Shown here: piece after piece, positions 1 to 8,755 of the stretch
Numbering within the stretch: the first letter of the stretch is position 1
Layout: each line of letters opens with the position of its first letter
Source: Pelagibius sp.
GTDB lineage: Bacteria; Pseudomonadota; Alphaproteobacteria; Kiloniellales; Kiloniellaceae
Assembly: GCF_028281305.1 (NCBI RefSeq)
Contig: NZ_JANQKD010000080.1
Span: forward strand, 62,001 to 126,000
Direction of reading: 5' to 3'
DNA: 64,000 bases
Program-made: the position numbers and the translations under genes
Notes under the pieces: generated by a model
The model's input: only the letters and a program-made list of their open reading frames with translations
Database searches by the model: none
Told to the model about the DNA's origin: nothing

Positions 1-469
1 CTTCGCCCAGCAAGCGGCGGGTCGTGACAGCGTCGGGGAAGGGGATGGCGGCTGAGCCGTGCTCGTGCACGATGCGCCAGTCGCCGTCGTCTTGCCGTTC
101 GAAGATCAGGGTGACGCGCGCTTCCGGCAGGTCGATGGGGTCGCCGTCCTGGGTTTCGCCGCTGCCGGCCAGCGAAAGGGTGGCCCAGGCGATGTCGCCT
201 TGCACGGTGACGCGCAGGTCCTCGCCGGGGGTGAGGGTCCAGCGCCGCGGGATCGCCATGAAGCCCGCGTAGTAGGGCGCGGCCTTGTCCCAGCCCTCGA
301 CGCCGGTATGAGGCCGCCCGAAGTCGTAGGAAAACAGGCGGTGGTCGTGGACGTAGAGATCGGCGATCTGCTCGATGGCGAAAGGGGCTTCCGGGCTGGT
401 GTGCCAGCCGGCGACCCAGGCACGGGTCTTGGCTTCCAGGGCGGCGCGGATAGTCTCCGAAGCGGTCAT
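1..469 (-). CDS. SnoaL-like (NTF2-fold) protein, 3' end cut by window
   Basis: The frame opens at an ATG and runs off the left edge, so 156 residues are visible and the C-terminus is missing. The protein is soluble with no signal peptide. The spacing of Trp and aromatic residues, a 'YAGFMAIPRRW' stretch, a strand reading 'GDIAWATLSL' and an 'RQDDDWRIVHEHGS' C-terminal strand are typical of the SnoaL/DUF4440 branch of the NTF2-like fold, a small cone-shaped pocket protein. No catalytic role can be assigned from the sequence. It follows the small membrane protein gene by about 30 bases and is probably cotranscribed with it and the second SnoaL-like gene upstream. Confidence 0.75.
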   Translation of the reverse strand, partial: MTASETIRAALEAKTRAWVAGWHTSPEAPFAIEQIADLYVHDHRLFSYDFGRPHTGVEGWDKAAPYYAGFMAIPRRWTLTPGEDLRVTVQGDIAWATLSLAGSGETQDGDPIDLPEARVTLIFERQDDGDWRIVHEHGSAAIPFPDAVTTRRLLGE

Positions 470-500
470 CGGTCTTTCCTTTCGAGGTCTGAGTTGGGTC

Positions 501-722
501 TCAGTTTCCGAGGCGGGTGTTGGCCCAGCGGGTCAGGCGCGGCATCACCACAAAGCTCATCAGCGGCACCAGGATCGCGGTCAGAACCAGCGTCCGGAGC
601 GGCAACGGCAGGGCGGCCAGCAGGGGATCGCCGACCAGCAGCAGGCCGGTGATCAGCGGCCAGATGGCGGCCCAGGTGAGAAAAGCGCCGCGCGCGCGTG
701 CGTTGTTCATCAGACGGTTCAT
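501..722 (-). CDS. small two-helix membrane protein
   Basis: A 73-residue protein with two hydrophobic segments, about residues 12-30 and 40-60, separated by a Pro/Leu-rich turn and flanked by Arg-rich ends (N-terminal 'NNARARG', C-terminal 'PRLTRWANTR'). This predicts an inner-membrane hairpin. I do not recognise the family. Its start lies only 3 bases from the stop of the upstream SnoaL-like gene, which supports one transcript running leftward. The function is unknown; co-regulation with the two NTF2-fold proteins is inferred from spacing only. Confidence 0.65.
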   Translation of the reverse strand: MNRLMNNARARGAFLTWAAIWPLITGLLLVGDPLLAALPLPLRTLVLTAILVPLMSFVVMPRLTRWANTRLGN

Positions 723-725
723 TGT

Positions 726-1151
726 TCAGCCCCCGAACTTCTTTGGGTCGTCGCTGGTGATGTGCTCGCCGACGATCACCCAGGTTCCGCCCTGCCGGCG
801 CCAGGCCTGGGTGACGTGCTGCGCGGCGGAGACGGCTTCGCCCGTCTTGGTCACACCCTTGCCCAGGAACACGAAGGTCACGACAGCAAGGTCGCCGGAG
901 GTTTCGATCCGAGGCGTCTCATGGGGCCGGATCGCCCAGTCGGCGAAGCCGGCCATCACCGGAGTCCAGGTGGCGGCATAGCCGTCGAAGCTGTCGATGG
1001 TGACCATGCGGTCACCGAAGTCGTCGATCACCCGGATCTCGCCCTCGGCGAAGAGCGGGCGCATCGCCTCGGCGTCGAAAGGTGCCCGGCCCGGGCTCCA
1101 GGCGGCGAACCAGCGGTCCAGTTGGGCGCGGATTTCGGTCTCTGCGGTCAT
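726..1151 (-). CDS. SnoaL-like / DUF4440 family protein
   Basis: A 141-residue soluble protein of the NTF2-like superfamily. It has the N-terminal helix 'EIRAQLDRWFAAW', a central 'GYAATWTPVMAGFADW' stretch, and the terminal strand pair 'AAQHVTQAWRRQGGTWVIVGEHITS' in two segments, the usual C-terminal part of DUF4440/ketosteroid-isomerase-like proteins. It is the first gene of a leftward three-gene set and is divergent from a LysR-type regulator, a common arrangement for a regulator and its target. It is distantly similar to the truncated gene at the window edge. Substrate and reaction cannot be told from sequence. Confidence 0.75.
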   Translation of the reverse strand: MTAETEIRAQLDRWFAAWSPGRAPFDAEAMRPLFAEGEIRVIDDFGDRMVTIDSFDGYAATWTPVMAGFADWAIRPHETPRIETSGDLAVVTFVFLGKGVTKTGEAVSAAQHVTQAWRRQGGTWVIVGEHITSDDPKKFGG

Positions 1152-1254
1152 CTCTTTTCGCTCCGTTCTTGGGGGACAGGCTTTGTCCCGTTGCTGAAGA
1201 GGAAGATGGCAGGGGCCGGTGCTCCACGGTAGACGTTCAACAATTTCAAGTGTT

Positions 1255-1269
1255 ATACGGTCAACGTAT
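1255..1269. promoter_or_regulatory. candidate LysR-type box
   Basis: ATACG-gtcaa-CGTAT is a perfect interrupted dyad and contains the T-N11-A pattern (T1256, A1268) expected of LysR-type regulator sites. It lies between the divergent SnoaL-like gene and the LysR gene and overlaps the LysR start codon, which suggests autoregulation. This is inference from pattern and position only. Confidence 0.35.
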
Positions 1270-2170
1270 GGGAAACGCCGCCGACACCCTCCAACTGTTG
1301 CAGACCTTCACCCGCGTCGCGGAGAGCGGCTCGCTTTCCGCCGCGGCCCGCAGTCTGGGAACCACCCAGGCCAGCGTCAGCCGCCAGCTCGCGGCGTTGG
1401 AGGCGCGTCTGGGCACCGCCCTGGCGCGGCGCTCCACCCATGATCTGAGCCTGACCGACGAAGGCGAGCGGCTGCTGCCCCGGGCGATGGAAATGCTGGC
1501 CGCCTGGCAGGCGACCCGCGAAGCCCTGGGGCAGGCGGTCTCCGAGCCGAGCGGGCTGCTGCGGGTCATCGCCCCCTCGGGCATCGGCCCCACCATCGTG
1601 GCGCGCACCGCCGCGACCTTCGCGCGCAGCCATCCGCAGGTCGATGTCGATCTGGTGTTCACCGACGCCTCGGTGGATCTGGTGGGGATCGGCGCCGATC
1701 TGCAGGTGAAGGTCGGCCCGGTGGATCGGCAGGAGCTGCTGGCGCGCCGCATCGGCGCGGTGGAGCGCTGGCTGGTTGCGGCGGCGGACCTCGACCTCGG
1801 CGAGTTTACGGACAGCGCCGGTAATCTTTGCGACGGGCTGCCGCTGGTCGCCCTGGCGCCGCTCTACGGCAACCGGCTGCAGATGACCGCGGGGGACGGC
1901 AGCGCGCGCCAATTGACCTGCCGCGTCCGCCTGCGCTGCGAGGTCCTGAACGCGGCCTACGAGGCGGTGTTGGCCGGGGCCGGCGCCGGGCTGCTGCCGC
2001 GATGGCTTGTGGGCGATGATGTCGCTGCCGGCCGCCTGAAGCGCCTGGCGCCGGCCGCCGGTTTCGCCTCAGTGCCGATCCATCTGGTGTTTCCGCCCGG
2101 CCGCTATCGGCCGCTGCGCACGCGGCTCTTCGCCGAGCAGGTCGAGGCGGCCATCGGCGCGCTCCGCTGA
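1268..2170 (+). CDS. LysR family transcriptional regulator
   Basis: A 300-residue LysR-type regulator of normal family length. The N-terminal winged helix-turn-helix (about residues 6-65) reads 'LQLLQTFTRVAESGSLSAAA' followed by 'QASVSRQLAALEARLG', with the typical 'TDEGERLLPRA' linker start. An effector-binding domain of the periplasmic-binding-protein fold follows from about residue 90 ('GLLRVIAPSGIGPTIVA'). The frame is open further upstream, but family alignment puts the start at the ATG just before 'GNAADTLQLL'. It is divergent from the SnoaL-like operon, its most likely target. The effector is unknown. Confidence 0.9.
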   Translation: MGNAADTLQLLQTFTRVAESGSLSAAARSLGTTQASVSRQLAALEARLGTALARRSTHDLSLTDEGERLLPRAMEMLAAWQATREALGQAVSEPSGLLRVIAPSGIGPTIVARTAATFARSHPQVDVDLVFTDASVDLVGIGADLQVKVGPVDRQELLARRIGAVERWLVAAADLDLGEFTDSAGNLCDGLPLVALAPLYGNRLQMTAGDGSARQLTCRVRLRCEVLNAAYEAVLAGAGAGLLPRWLVGDDVAAGRLKRLAPAAGFASVPIHLVFPPGRYRPLRTRLFAEQVEAAIGALR

Positions 2171-2189
2171 AAGTCCGGCGGCGGCGCAG

Positions 2190-2744
2190 TCAGGTTTTGG
2201 GCGGGCGCTCCATCAGGATGGCCGGGCCGCCCATGTAGTCGGTCTCGGTCCAGAGCGTGAAACCGCATTTCTCCGCCACCTTGATGGAGGCGGTGTTCTT
2301 GGGGTCGACGATGCAGACATAGCGCTCCGGTCCACGCGCCTGCTCGGCCCAGGCGAAGACGGCGCGCATGGCTTCGGTGGCATAGCCCTTGCCGTGGGCG
2401 GCGGGGGCCAGCACCCAGCCGGCCTCCGGCGCGCCGTCGAACCCGGGCGTGATGTCGCGCTTGAACTCCGCCATCCCGACCTCGCCCAGGAAGCGCCCGC
2501 TTTCCCGCTCCTCCACCACCCAGTAGCCGAAGCCCATCAACGCCCAGTGGCCGACGTAATTCAGCAGCCGCGCCCAGGATTCCCGCGGCGTCGAGGGACG
2601 GCCGCTGATGTGGAGGGTGACCCGGGCATCGCCCCAGAGGGCGAGGGTGTGCTTGTAATCCTCGGCCGTGTGGCCGCGCAGGATCAGCCGCTCGGTGCCC
2701 AGCACCGGAACCCGTTCGGGGGAGGCCTGTTCGGGAAGGGGCAA
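2190..2744 (-). CDS. GNAT family N-acetyltransferase (RimJ/RimL-like)
   Basis: A 184-residue GNAT acetyltransferase. The opening 'TERLILRGHTAEDY' is typical of the RimJ/RimL-like branch, and the acetyl-CoA loop 'HGKGYATEAM' lies at residues 117-126, followed by 'NTASIKVAEKCGF'. No ATG is available near the N-terminus. A TTG preceded by AGGAGG at 10 bases is the best start, and that Shine-Dalgarno overlaps the last codons of purD. Translation is therefore probably coupled to purD, whose stop is 5 bases upstream. The acyl acceptor is unknown. The frame stays open far upstream through purD, but that part is not coding. Confidence 0.85.
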   Translation of the reverse strand: MPLPEQASPERVPVLGTERLILRGHTAEDYKHTLALWGDARVTLHISGRPSTPRESWARLLNYVGHWALMGFGYWVVEERESGRFLGEVGMAEFKRDITPGFDGAPEAGWVLAPAAHGKGYATEAMRAVFAWAEQARGPERYVCIVDPKNTASIKVAEKCGFTLWTETDYMGGPAILMERPPKT

Positions 2745-2749
2745 TGTGT

Positions 2750-4036
2750 CTATTCCTCCTCGCGGGCGACGGCGCGCCAGCCGATGTCGCGCCGGCAGAA
2801 GCCCTGCGGCCAGTCGATCTTGTCCACGGCGCCATAGGCGCGGGCCTGGGCCTGGGCGATGCCGGGGGCCATGGCGGTGACGCCGAGCACCCGGCCGCCG
2901 GATGCCAGCAGGCTGCCGTCCTCGCCGCGCCGGGTGCCGGCGTGGAAGATCTTGATGTCGTCGGAGTTGCCTTCCGCCTCCTCCAGGCCCTGGATGACCG
3001 AACCTTTTTCGTAGCTGCCGGGGTAGCCCTCGGCGGCTATCACCACGGTCAGTGCCGGCTCCTCGTACCAGCGCAGGTCGAAGGTGGAGAGCACGCCGTC
3101 GGTGCTGGCGATCAGCGCCGGCAGCAGGTCGGACATCAGGCGCATGAGGACCACCTGGCATTCCGGATCGCCGAAGCGCACGTTGTATTCGATGAGCTGC
3201 GGCCCGTCGGCGGTGATCATCAGCCCGGCGTAGAGCACGCCTTTGTAGGGGCAGCCCTCCGCCTTCATGGCGGCCACTGTGGGGCGGATGATGCGCGCCA
3301 TGGTCTCCTCGATCAGGGCTTCGGTCATCACCGGCGCCGGTGAGTAGGCGCCCATGCCGCCGGTGTTGGGGCCCTGGTCGCCGTCGAAGGCGCGCTTGTG
3401 GTCCTGCGCCGTCACCAGGGGCAGGGCGAAGTCGCCGTCCACCAATGCGAAGAAGCTGGCCTCCTCGCCCTCCAGGAAGGCTTCGATCACCACTTCGCCG
3501 CCGGCATCCCCGAAGGCGCCCTCCGAGAGCGCTGCGTCGATGGCGGCCAGGGCCTCGTCCTCGGTCATGGCGACGGTCACGCCTTTCCCGGCGGCCAGGC
3601 CGTCGGCCTTCACCACGATGGGCGTGCCCTGCGTGCGGACGTAAGCCTTGGCCGCTTCGGCCTCGGTGAAACGGGCGTAAGCGGCGGTTGGAATGTCGTA
3701 CTTGGCGCAGAGGTCCTTGGTGAAGCCCTTGGACCCCTCCAGCGCCGCCGCCGCCGCGCTGGGGCCGAAGGCCTTCACCCCGACGGCACTCAGCCGGTCC
3801 ACCAGCCCCAGAACCAGCGGGGCCTCCGGCCCGACCACAACATAGTCGATGGCCTCCTCCTCGACGAAGGCGAGCAGCCCGTCGATATCCTCGGCGGCAA
3901 TGGCCACGCATTCGGCATCCTCGGCGATGCCGGCGTTGCCCGGCGCGCAGAACAACTTGTGACAGAGCGGAGAGGCCGCCAGCGTCCAGCAGAGCGCGTG
4001 CTCGCGCCCGCCACTGCCAACCACCAGAACTTTCAT
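2750..4036 (-). CDS. purD: phosphoribosylamine-glycine ligase
   Basis: GAR synthetase, the second step of purine synthesis (5-phosphoribosylamine + glycine + ATP to GAR). The 428 residues match the family length. The N-terminus '[17 protein letters not shown]' is diagnostic, the ATP-grasp core carries '[14 protein letters not shown]' near residues 218-230, and '[12 protein letters not shown]' near residue 285 is the metal/ATP site. The start is set by the family N-terminus; the frame continues upstream but without similarity. It is divergent from xseA across 166 bases and followed closely by the GNAT gene. Confidence 0.97.
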   Translation of the reverse strand: MKVLVVGSGGREHALCWTLAASPLCHKLFCAPGNAGIAEDAECVAIAAEDIDGLLAFVEEEAIDYVVVGPEAPLVLGLVDRLSAVGVKAFGPSAAAAALEGSKGFTKDLCAKYDIPTAAYARFTEAEAAKAYVRTQGTPIVVKADGLAAGKGVTVAMTEDEALAAIDAALSEGAFGDAGGEVVIEAFLEGEEASFFALVDGDFALPLVTAQDHKRAFDGDQGPNTGGMGAYSPAPVMTEALIEETMARIIRPTVAAMKAEGCPYKGVLYAGLMITADGPQLIEYNVRFGDPECQVVLMRLMSDLLPALIASTDGVLSTFDLRWYEEPALTVVIAAEGYPGSYEKGSVIQGLEEAEGNSDDIKIFHAGTRRGEDGSLLASGGRVLGVTAMAPGIAQAQARAYGAVDKIDWPQGFCRRDIGWRAVAREEE

Positions 4037-4202
4037 GCAAGGACCCTCGGGAAACTGGGTTTGAAACGGGGTGCGCAACCTGCGATGCGGGCCGATCCGG
4101 GCATGGCCTCGGCCGCGGGGCTCTTGTAGCATAGCGACTCCGAACGACGGCCCAAATTCTCCGCCCGCCGCCCCCTGGCGAGCACTGTGCGAAAGGTCCT
4201 CT

Positions 4203-5678
4203 GTGGCAGCAGGCCCCGCCATCAGCAACATCCCGGAATTCTCGGTCTCCGAGATCTCCCAGGCGGTCAAGCGTACGCTTGAGGGCACCTTTGATCGTGT
4301 GCGCGTGCGCGGCGAGGTTTCCGGCTTCAAGCGTGCCGCCTCCGGCCATCTCTACCTCGCCCTGAAGGACGAGAACGCGGTGCTGGACGGGGTCTGCTGG
4401 CGCGGTGTCGCCGGGCGGCTGTCGATCCAGCCGGAAGACGGCATGGAGGTCATCGCCTCCGGGCGGATCACCAGCTATCCCGGCCGCTCGAAGTATCAGA
4501 TCGTCATCGATTCGCTGGAACTGGCGGGCCAGGGTGCGCTGCTGAAGCTGCTGGAGGACCGGCGCCGCAAGCTGGCGGAAGAGGGGCTGTTCGACGAGGC
4601 GCGCAAGCGCCCGCTGCCCTTTCTGCCGGGGGTCATCGGCGTCGTCACCTCGCCCACCGGCGCTGTGATCCGCGACATCCTGCACCGCCTGGAGGATCGC
4701 TTTCCGCGCCACGTGCTGGTCTGGCCGGTGCTGGTCCAGGGGGACGGCGCGGCCGAGCAGGTGGCGGCTGCCATCCGCGGCTTCAACGCTCTGCCCACTG
4801 ACGGCGCTGTCCCGCGCCCGGACCTGCTGATCGTGGCGCGCGGCGGCGGTTCCCTGGAAGATCTCTGGGCCTTCAACGAAGAGGTTGTGGTCCGGGCCGC
4901 CGCGGCCTCCGAGATCCCGCTGATCTCCGCCGTCGGGCACGAGACCGACACCACGCTGATCGACTTCGCCGCCGACCGCCGCGCGCCGACACCCAGCGCC
5001 GCGGCGGAGATGGCGGTGCCGGTGCGCCGCGACCTGATGGTGCAGAGCGCCGATCTGGAGCGCCGTATGCTGGCCGCCGCCAGCCGCCTCCTGGAAGAAC
5101 GGCGGATGCAGCTTGAAGGTCTCGGCCGCGGCCTCGTCGATCCCCGGCGCCTGCTGGAGGAGATGGCCCAGCGCCTCGACGAACGCACGGAGCGCCTGCG
5201 CGCGGCCTGGGACCGGCTGATGGCGGAGGGGCGCGGACAGCTCGACCGCCTGGCCGCGGCGCTGCCTCATCCGCGCCAGCTCCTGGCGGTGAAACGCGAG
5301 CAGTCGGCCGCCACCGGGGAGCGGCTGGAGCGGCTGCGCCCGCGCCTGCTGACTGAGCGGCGCAGCGAACTGGACGGCCTCGGCCGGGTTCTGGAGAGCA
5401 TGTCCTACAAACGGGTCCTGAAGCGCGGCTACGTCGTGGTGCGCGGGCCGGAAGGGGCGATCACCGACCCGGATGCGGTCACTGCGGGTCTGGCGCTGGA
5501 TCTCGAGTTCGCGGACAACCGCCATGCGGCGGCGACCGGCGGTGCCGATCAGCCGGTCACCCGCGGCGCCGAAAAACCATCAGCCACGACCGCTGCGCCT
5601 AAAGCGCCTGCGTCCAAAAAGCCTGTGCGCCGCAAGAACGATGATTCTTCCGACGACCCCCAAGGTTCGCTTCTATGA
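4203..5678 (+). CDS. xseA: exodeoxyribonuclease VII large subunit
   Basis: The catalytic subunit of ExoVII, which with XseB degrades single-stranded DNA to oligonucleotides. The protein is 491 residues. An N-terminal OB-fold ('[23 protein letters not shown]' in parts) occupies about residues 8-105, the catalytic domain carries '[17 protein letters not shown]' and '[17 protein letters not shown]' (about 210-226), a long helical region follows, and the tail is Ala/Lys/Pro-rich. The chosen start is GTG 4203, preceded by AAAGG; the open frame before it encodes no family sequence. xseB is not adjacent. The stop overlaps the next gene by ATGA. Confidence 0.95.
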   Translation: MAAGPAISNIPEFSVSEISQAVKRTLEGTFDRVRVRGEVSGFKRAASGHLYLALKDENAVLDGVCWRGVAGRLSIQPEDGMEVIASGRITSYPGRSKYQIVIDSLELAGQGALLKLLEDRRRKLAEEGLFDEARKRPLPFLPGVIGVVTSPTGAVIRDILHRLEDRFPRHVLVWPVLVQGDGAAEQVAAAIRGFNALPTDGAVPRPDLLIVARGGGSLEDLWAFNEEVVVRAAAASEIPLISAVGHETDTTLIDFAADRRAPTPSAAAEMAVPVRRDLMVQSADLERRMLAAASRLLEERRMQLEGLGRGLVDPRRLLEEMAQRLDERTERLRAAWDRLMAEGRGQLDRLAAALPHPRQLLAVKREQSAATGERLERLRPRLLTERRSELDGLGRVLESMSYKRVLKRGYVVVRGPEGAITDPDAVTAGLALDLEFADNRHAAATGGADQPVTRGAEKPSATTAAPKAPASKKPVRRKNDDSSDDPQGSLL

Positions 5679-6511
5679 TTCGTACCCTCTTTACGGCTGC
5701 TTTCCTGGTCCTGGCCGGGGCCGCCATGGCGCAGGCCGATGATGCCCTGACGCTGAGCGGCGACCTGTCTCAGGGGGGGCTGGTGTTCGGGAAGGCGGCA
5801 TCCGGCGCCTCGGTGGCATTGAACGGCAAGACGCTGCGCACGACCGCCGACGGCCGCTTCATCTTCGGCTTCGGGCGCGACGCCGCCGCCTCGGCGACCC
5901 TGACGGTGACGGCGGCCGACGGCGGGGTCACCACCCGCGAACTGGAAGTCGCCCAGCGCGAATACCGGGTGCAACGTATCGACGGTCTGCCGAACAGGTT
6001 CGTAACGCCGCCCGACGACGTCGTTGCGCGCATCCGCGCCGATGCGGCGGCGGCGGCCAAGGCGCGTGAGACCGACCGCTCCGAAACAGACTTTGACAGC
6101 GGGTTCCGCTGGCCGGCGATCGGCATCGTCTCCGGCGTTTACGGTTCGCAGCGCGTGCTCAACGGCGAGCCGCGCCGCCCGCATTTCGGGATCGACATCG
6201 CTGCGCCCCAGGGCACGCCGGTGATGGCGCCCGCCGATGGCGTTGTCACGCTGGTGCATCCGGACATGTACTTCACCGGCGTGACCCTGTTCCTCGACCA
6301 CGGCCATGGCCTGTCGTCCGCTTTTCTGCACCTGGAGCGCGTGACGGTGGAGGAGGGACAGAGGGTGAAGCAGGGCGAGCAGATCGCCACCGTGGGTTCG
6401 ACCGGCCGTTCCACCGGGCCGCATCTCGACTGGCGCATCAACTGGTTCGCCGAGCGGCTGGACCCGGCCTTGTTGGTGCCGCCGATGCCCAGGGAGGCAG
6501 CAGCCGACTGA
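5675..6511 (+). CDS. secreted M23 family metallopeptidase
   Basis: A 278-residue exported LytM-type peptidase, probably acting on peptidoglycan peptides in the periplasm. It has a signal peptide at residues 1-21 ('[12 protein letters not shown]'), a beta-rich N-terminal domain, and a C-terminal M23 domain. Visible active-site residues are H170 and D174 ('HFGID'), H219 ('FLHLERV') and the last motif 'GPHLDW', where the usual HxH is H250-L-D252. Asp replaces the second His, a variant that could still bind zinc and that I recall from related proteobacterial proteins. It overlaps xseA by 4 bases (ATGA), so it is translationally coupled to it. Confidence 0.9.
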   Translation: MIRTLFTAAFLVLAGAAMAQADDALTLSGDLSQGGLVFGKAASGASVALNGKTLRTTADGRFIFGFGRDAAASATLTVTAADGGVTTRELEVAQREYRVQRIDGLPNRFVTPPDDVVARIRADAAAAAKARETDRSETDFDSGFRWPAIGIVSGVYGSQRVLNGEPRRPHFGIDIAAPQGTPVMAPADGVVTLVHPDMYFTGVTLFLDHGHGLSSAFLHLERVTVEEGQRVKQGEQIATVGSTGRSTGPHLDWRINWFAERLDPALLVPPMPREAAAD

Positions 6512-6948
6512 CAGGTGCCTGACGCGCAGCTTCGTCGGTCCGGGCATCGCGATGATGCCCTCTATGCTCGCACTGGCAGATGGTGCGGGGCCCCCTGCCC
6601 GCCATAAGGGAATTGCCATAGCTTCGCCACAGAATGCGCCATTTCGGCCTTCTGCTGGTTTCAGTATTGCTGCACCCGGGCCTTTGTAAGCCGTCCTATA
6701 AATGCCGCCGAGGCCGAGGCTCGCCGTCAGGCGCTCGGCGTCGCAGGGAACGCTGTCGTTATGGGCCCGTCGACGGAAGGGTCCGGCGCGACAGCAGAGT
6801 CTGAGAGTGGTCGGGACCTGGACCGGGCCGCACAGCAATCAATCGGGAGAAGCCGCCGCGGGGCTACCGGCCTTCGCGGGCGGGGAAGGCTTGCCCGGCG
6901 TCCGGATTCTCACATCCGGGCGAGAGGAGCGTTTGAAAGGACCGCCGT
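6512..6948. other. non-coding gap before the CAP/RTX gene
   Basis: This stretch of 437 bases has no frame with family similarity or normal codon use, no convincing hairpin terminator and no consensus promoter that I can defend. The last part must hold the promoter and ribosome binding site (AAAGGA before the ATG) of the CAP/RTX gene. Confidence 0.5.
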
Positions 6949-8703
6949 ATGGCAAATCCCAGCAATCTTGAGCAATACCAACTGGAACTCATCAACCGGG
7001 CCCGCCTGGACCCTCAGGGCGAGGCTGAACGGATCGGGTTGTCTCTGAACGCCGGCCTGCCCGCCGGCAGCATTACGGCTGCTGCCAAGCAACCCCTTGC
7101 CTTCAACCCGAACCTCGGCGATGCCGCGCGCGACCACAGCCGCTGGATGCTCGATCAGGACGTGTTCAGCCACCGCGGCGCCGGCGGCAGCAACCCCGGC
7201 GATCGGATGCGCGATGCCGGCTACACGTTTGAAGGCAACTGGACCTGGGGCGAGAACATCGCCTGGAGCGGCACCACCGGTGCGCTGGACACCGCAGCGC
7301 TGACACTCAGCACCTATGAAGGGTTGTTTGAAAGTCCGGGGCACCGCGAGAATCTTCTGGGCGAGGGTTTCCGCGAGGTCGGACTGGGCATTCTCGATGG
7401 TCAGTTCACCAGCGGTGCGACCTACAACGCCCTGATGGTGACCCAGAACTACGCACGCTCCGGCGACGACTTCTTTCTGACCGGCGTCGCTTACGACGAC
7501 AACGATGGCGACGGCTTCTACAGCCCCGGAGAGGGCCTGGGCGGTGTCCGACTGTCGATCCAGGAAGCCGGGGGCACCACTTCTGCTTCTGTGACGACGG
7601 CCAGCGGTGGCTATCAGGCTGCTCTCGGCAACGGAAGCTACGAGGTGATGATCTCCGGCGGCGGGGTCTCTGCGCCCTTGAAGGTCGGTCTCGACATCGA
7701 GTCGGAGAACGTGAAACTCGATCTCGTCGGCAGCGACCGCATTGCGTCCTCCGCCAATGTTGTAATGGGGCAGAACCTGGCCGCCGTCACTCTCTTGGGC
7801 GTCGATGATCTCACGGTCACCGGCAACGGGCTGGCCAACGACATTCTCGGCAACAAGGGCGATAATGCACTTGCCGGCGGCGCCGGGGCCGACAGCCTGA
7901 CGGGCGGCCTGGGAAACGACACCCTGGACGGTGGCGCCGGTCAGGATACGGCGGTCTATGCCGGCAACCGCGCCGACTACGAGGTCTCGGCAAACGGCGA
8001 CAAGGTGACCGCCCGAAGCGGCGGCGAAGGGGTCGACCAGCTCAACGGCATCGAGTTCATCCAGTTCAATGACGAGACCATAGCAGTGACCCCGGCGGCG
8101 CAGGTGGCGGAAAGGCCGACGCCCGCGCCCGAACCTGTTCCTGAGCCTGCGTCTGATCCTGGATCGGGGCCTGCCGCCGAGCCCGAACAGGCTGCTGAAC
8201 TCGAACCCGAACCCGAAGCAGAACCCGAACCCGAACCGGAACCTGGGCCCGCACCGCAGCCCGATGCAGCCCCTGCCCAGCCGGAGCCGTCGGTCGCAGA
8301 GGCCGACCCCGGGCGCACGCCCGAGGCCGGCCGCGCGCCGCCGCCGTCCGCCGACCCGCTGCCCGACCTGATGCCTGAGACCGACGACGACATCCTGCCG
8401 CCGACAGACACGGAGAATGGCGGCGGCGGTCCGCGCGATTCCGAGTTCGCCGATCTTTTGCGCGGCCTCCTGGACGATCTGCGGGACGGCGGAGCAACAG
8501 GGGAGGAAACGGCGCTCTCGCTCGCTGATCTGCTGGATCAGGCCTTTGTGGACTTCAGCGGCCTCACTGCTGCGCCGCCGGCCGCAGCGCAGCCGGGAGG
8601 GATGGACAACAGCGGACCATCCTGGGCCTCTGTGGCCTATGGCGGCCTTGCGGGTTGCCCGGATCCCCTGGACGCTGACACCAGCGGTCTGGAAAACCTT
8701 TAG
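6949..8703 (+). CDS. CAP-domain protein with RTX repeats (type I secretion candidate)
   Basis: A 584-residue multidomain exoprotein without a Sec signal. Residues 1-165 form a CAP/SCP domain ('LINRARLDPQGEAERIG', 'HSRWMLDQDVFSHRG', 'SPGHRENLL', 'FREVGLG'). Residues 174-262 resemble an SdrD B-like Ig repeat ('YDDNDGDGFYSPGEGLGGV'). Residues 290-335 hold RTX calcium-binding nonapeptides ('GGAGADSLTGGLGNDTLDGG'). A Pro/Glu 'EPEPEP' linker follows (about 385-435) and then an acidic C-terminus ending without charged basic residues, as in type I substrates. No ABC/HlyD transporter is encoded in the window, so the export route is inferred from RTX families. It stands alone between convergent and co-directional neighbours. 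Confidence 0.88.
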   Translation: MANPSNLEQYQLELINRARLDPQGEAERIGLSLNAGLPAGSITAAAKQPLAFNPNLGDAARDHSRWMLDQDVFSHRGAGGSNPGDRMRDAGYTFEGNWTWGENIAWSGTTGALDTAALTLSTYEGLFESPGHRENLLGEGFREVGLGILDGQFTSGATYNALMVTQNYARSGDDFFLTGVAYDDNDGDGFYSPGEGLGGVRLSIQEAGGTTSASVTTASGGYQAALGNGSYEVMISGGGVSAPLKVGLDIESENVKLDLVGSDRIASSANVVMGQNLAAVTLLGVDDLTVTGNGLANDILGNKGDNALAGGAGADSLTGGLGNDTLDGGAGQDTAVYAGNRADYEVSANGDKVTARSGGEGVDQLNGIEFIQFNDETIAVTPAAQVAERPTPAPEPVPEPASDPGSGPAAEPEQAAELEPEPEAEPEPEPEPGPAPQPDAAPAQPEPSVAEADPGRTPEAGRAPPPSADPLPDLMPETDDDILPPTDTENGGGGPRDSEFADLLRGLLDDLRDGGATGEETALSLADLLDQAFVDFSGLTAAPPAAAQPGGMDNSGPSWASVAYGGLAGCPDPLDADTSGLENL

Positions 8704-8715
8704 CGTCCGCGACTG

Positions 8716-8750
8716 TGCCGGGCCGGGAGCCAGTGAGTCCCGGCCCGGCA
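8716..8750. terminator. 13-bp perfect stem between convergent genes
   Basis: TGCCGGGCCGGGA (8716-8728) pairs perfectly with TCCCGGCCCGGCA (8738-8750) around a 9-base loop. It lies 12 bases after the CAP/RTX stop and just before the end of the convergent acyltransferase gene. There is no T-run, so it is either a GC-hairpin bidirectional terminator or an mRNA 3' stabiliser. Confidence 0.6.
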
Positions 8751-8755
8751 GATGC

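Noticed and set aside
2190-5525. A 1111-codon open frame on the minus strand
   Set aside because: Only its last 184 codons (GNAT) look like protein. The rest runs in a shifted frame through purD and antisense to xseA and is Arg/Gly-rich shadow sequence typical of high-GC DNA.
6512-6948. Possible RNA gene in the gap before the CAP/RTX gene
   Set aside because: No tRNA-like cloverleaf, strong hairpin or known riboswitch core could be found by eye.
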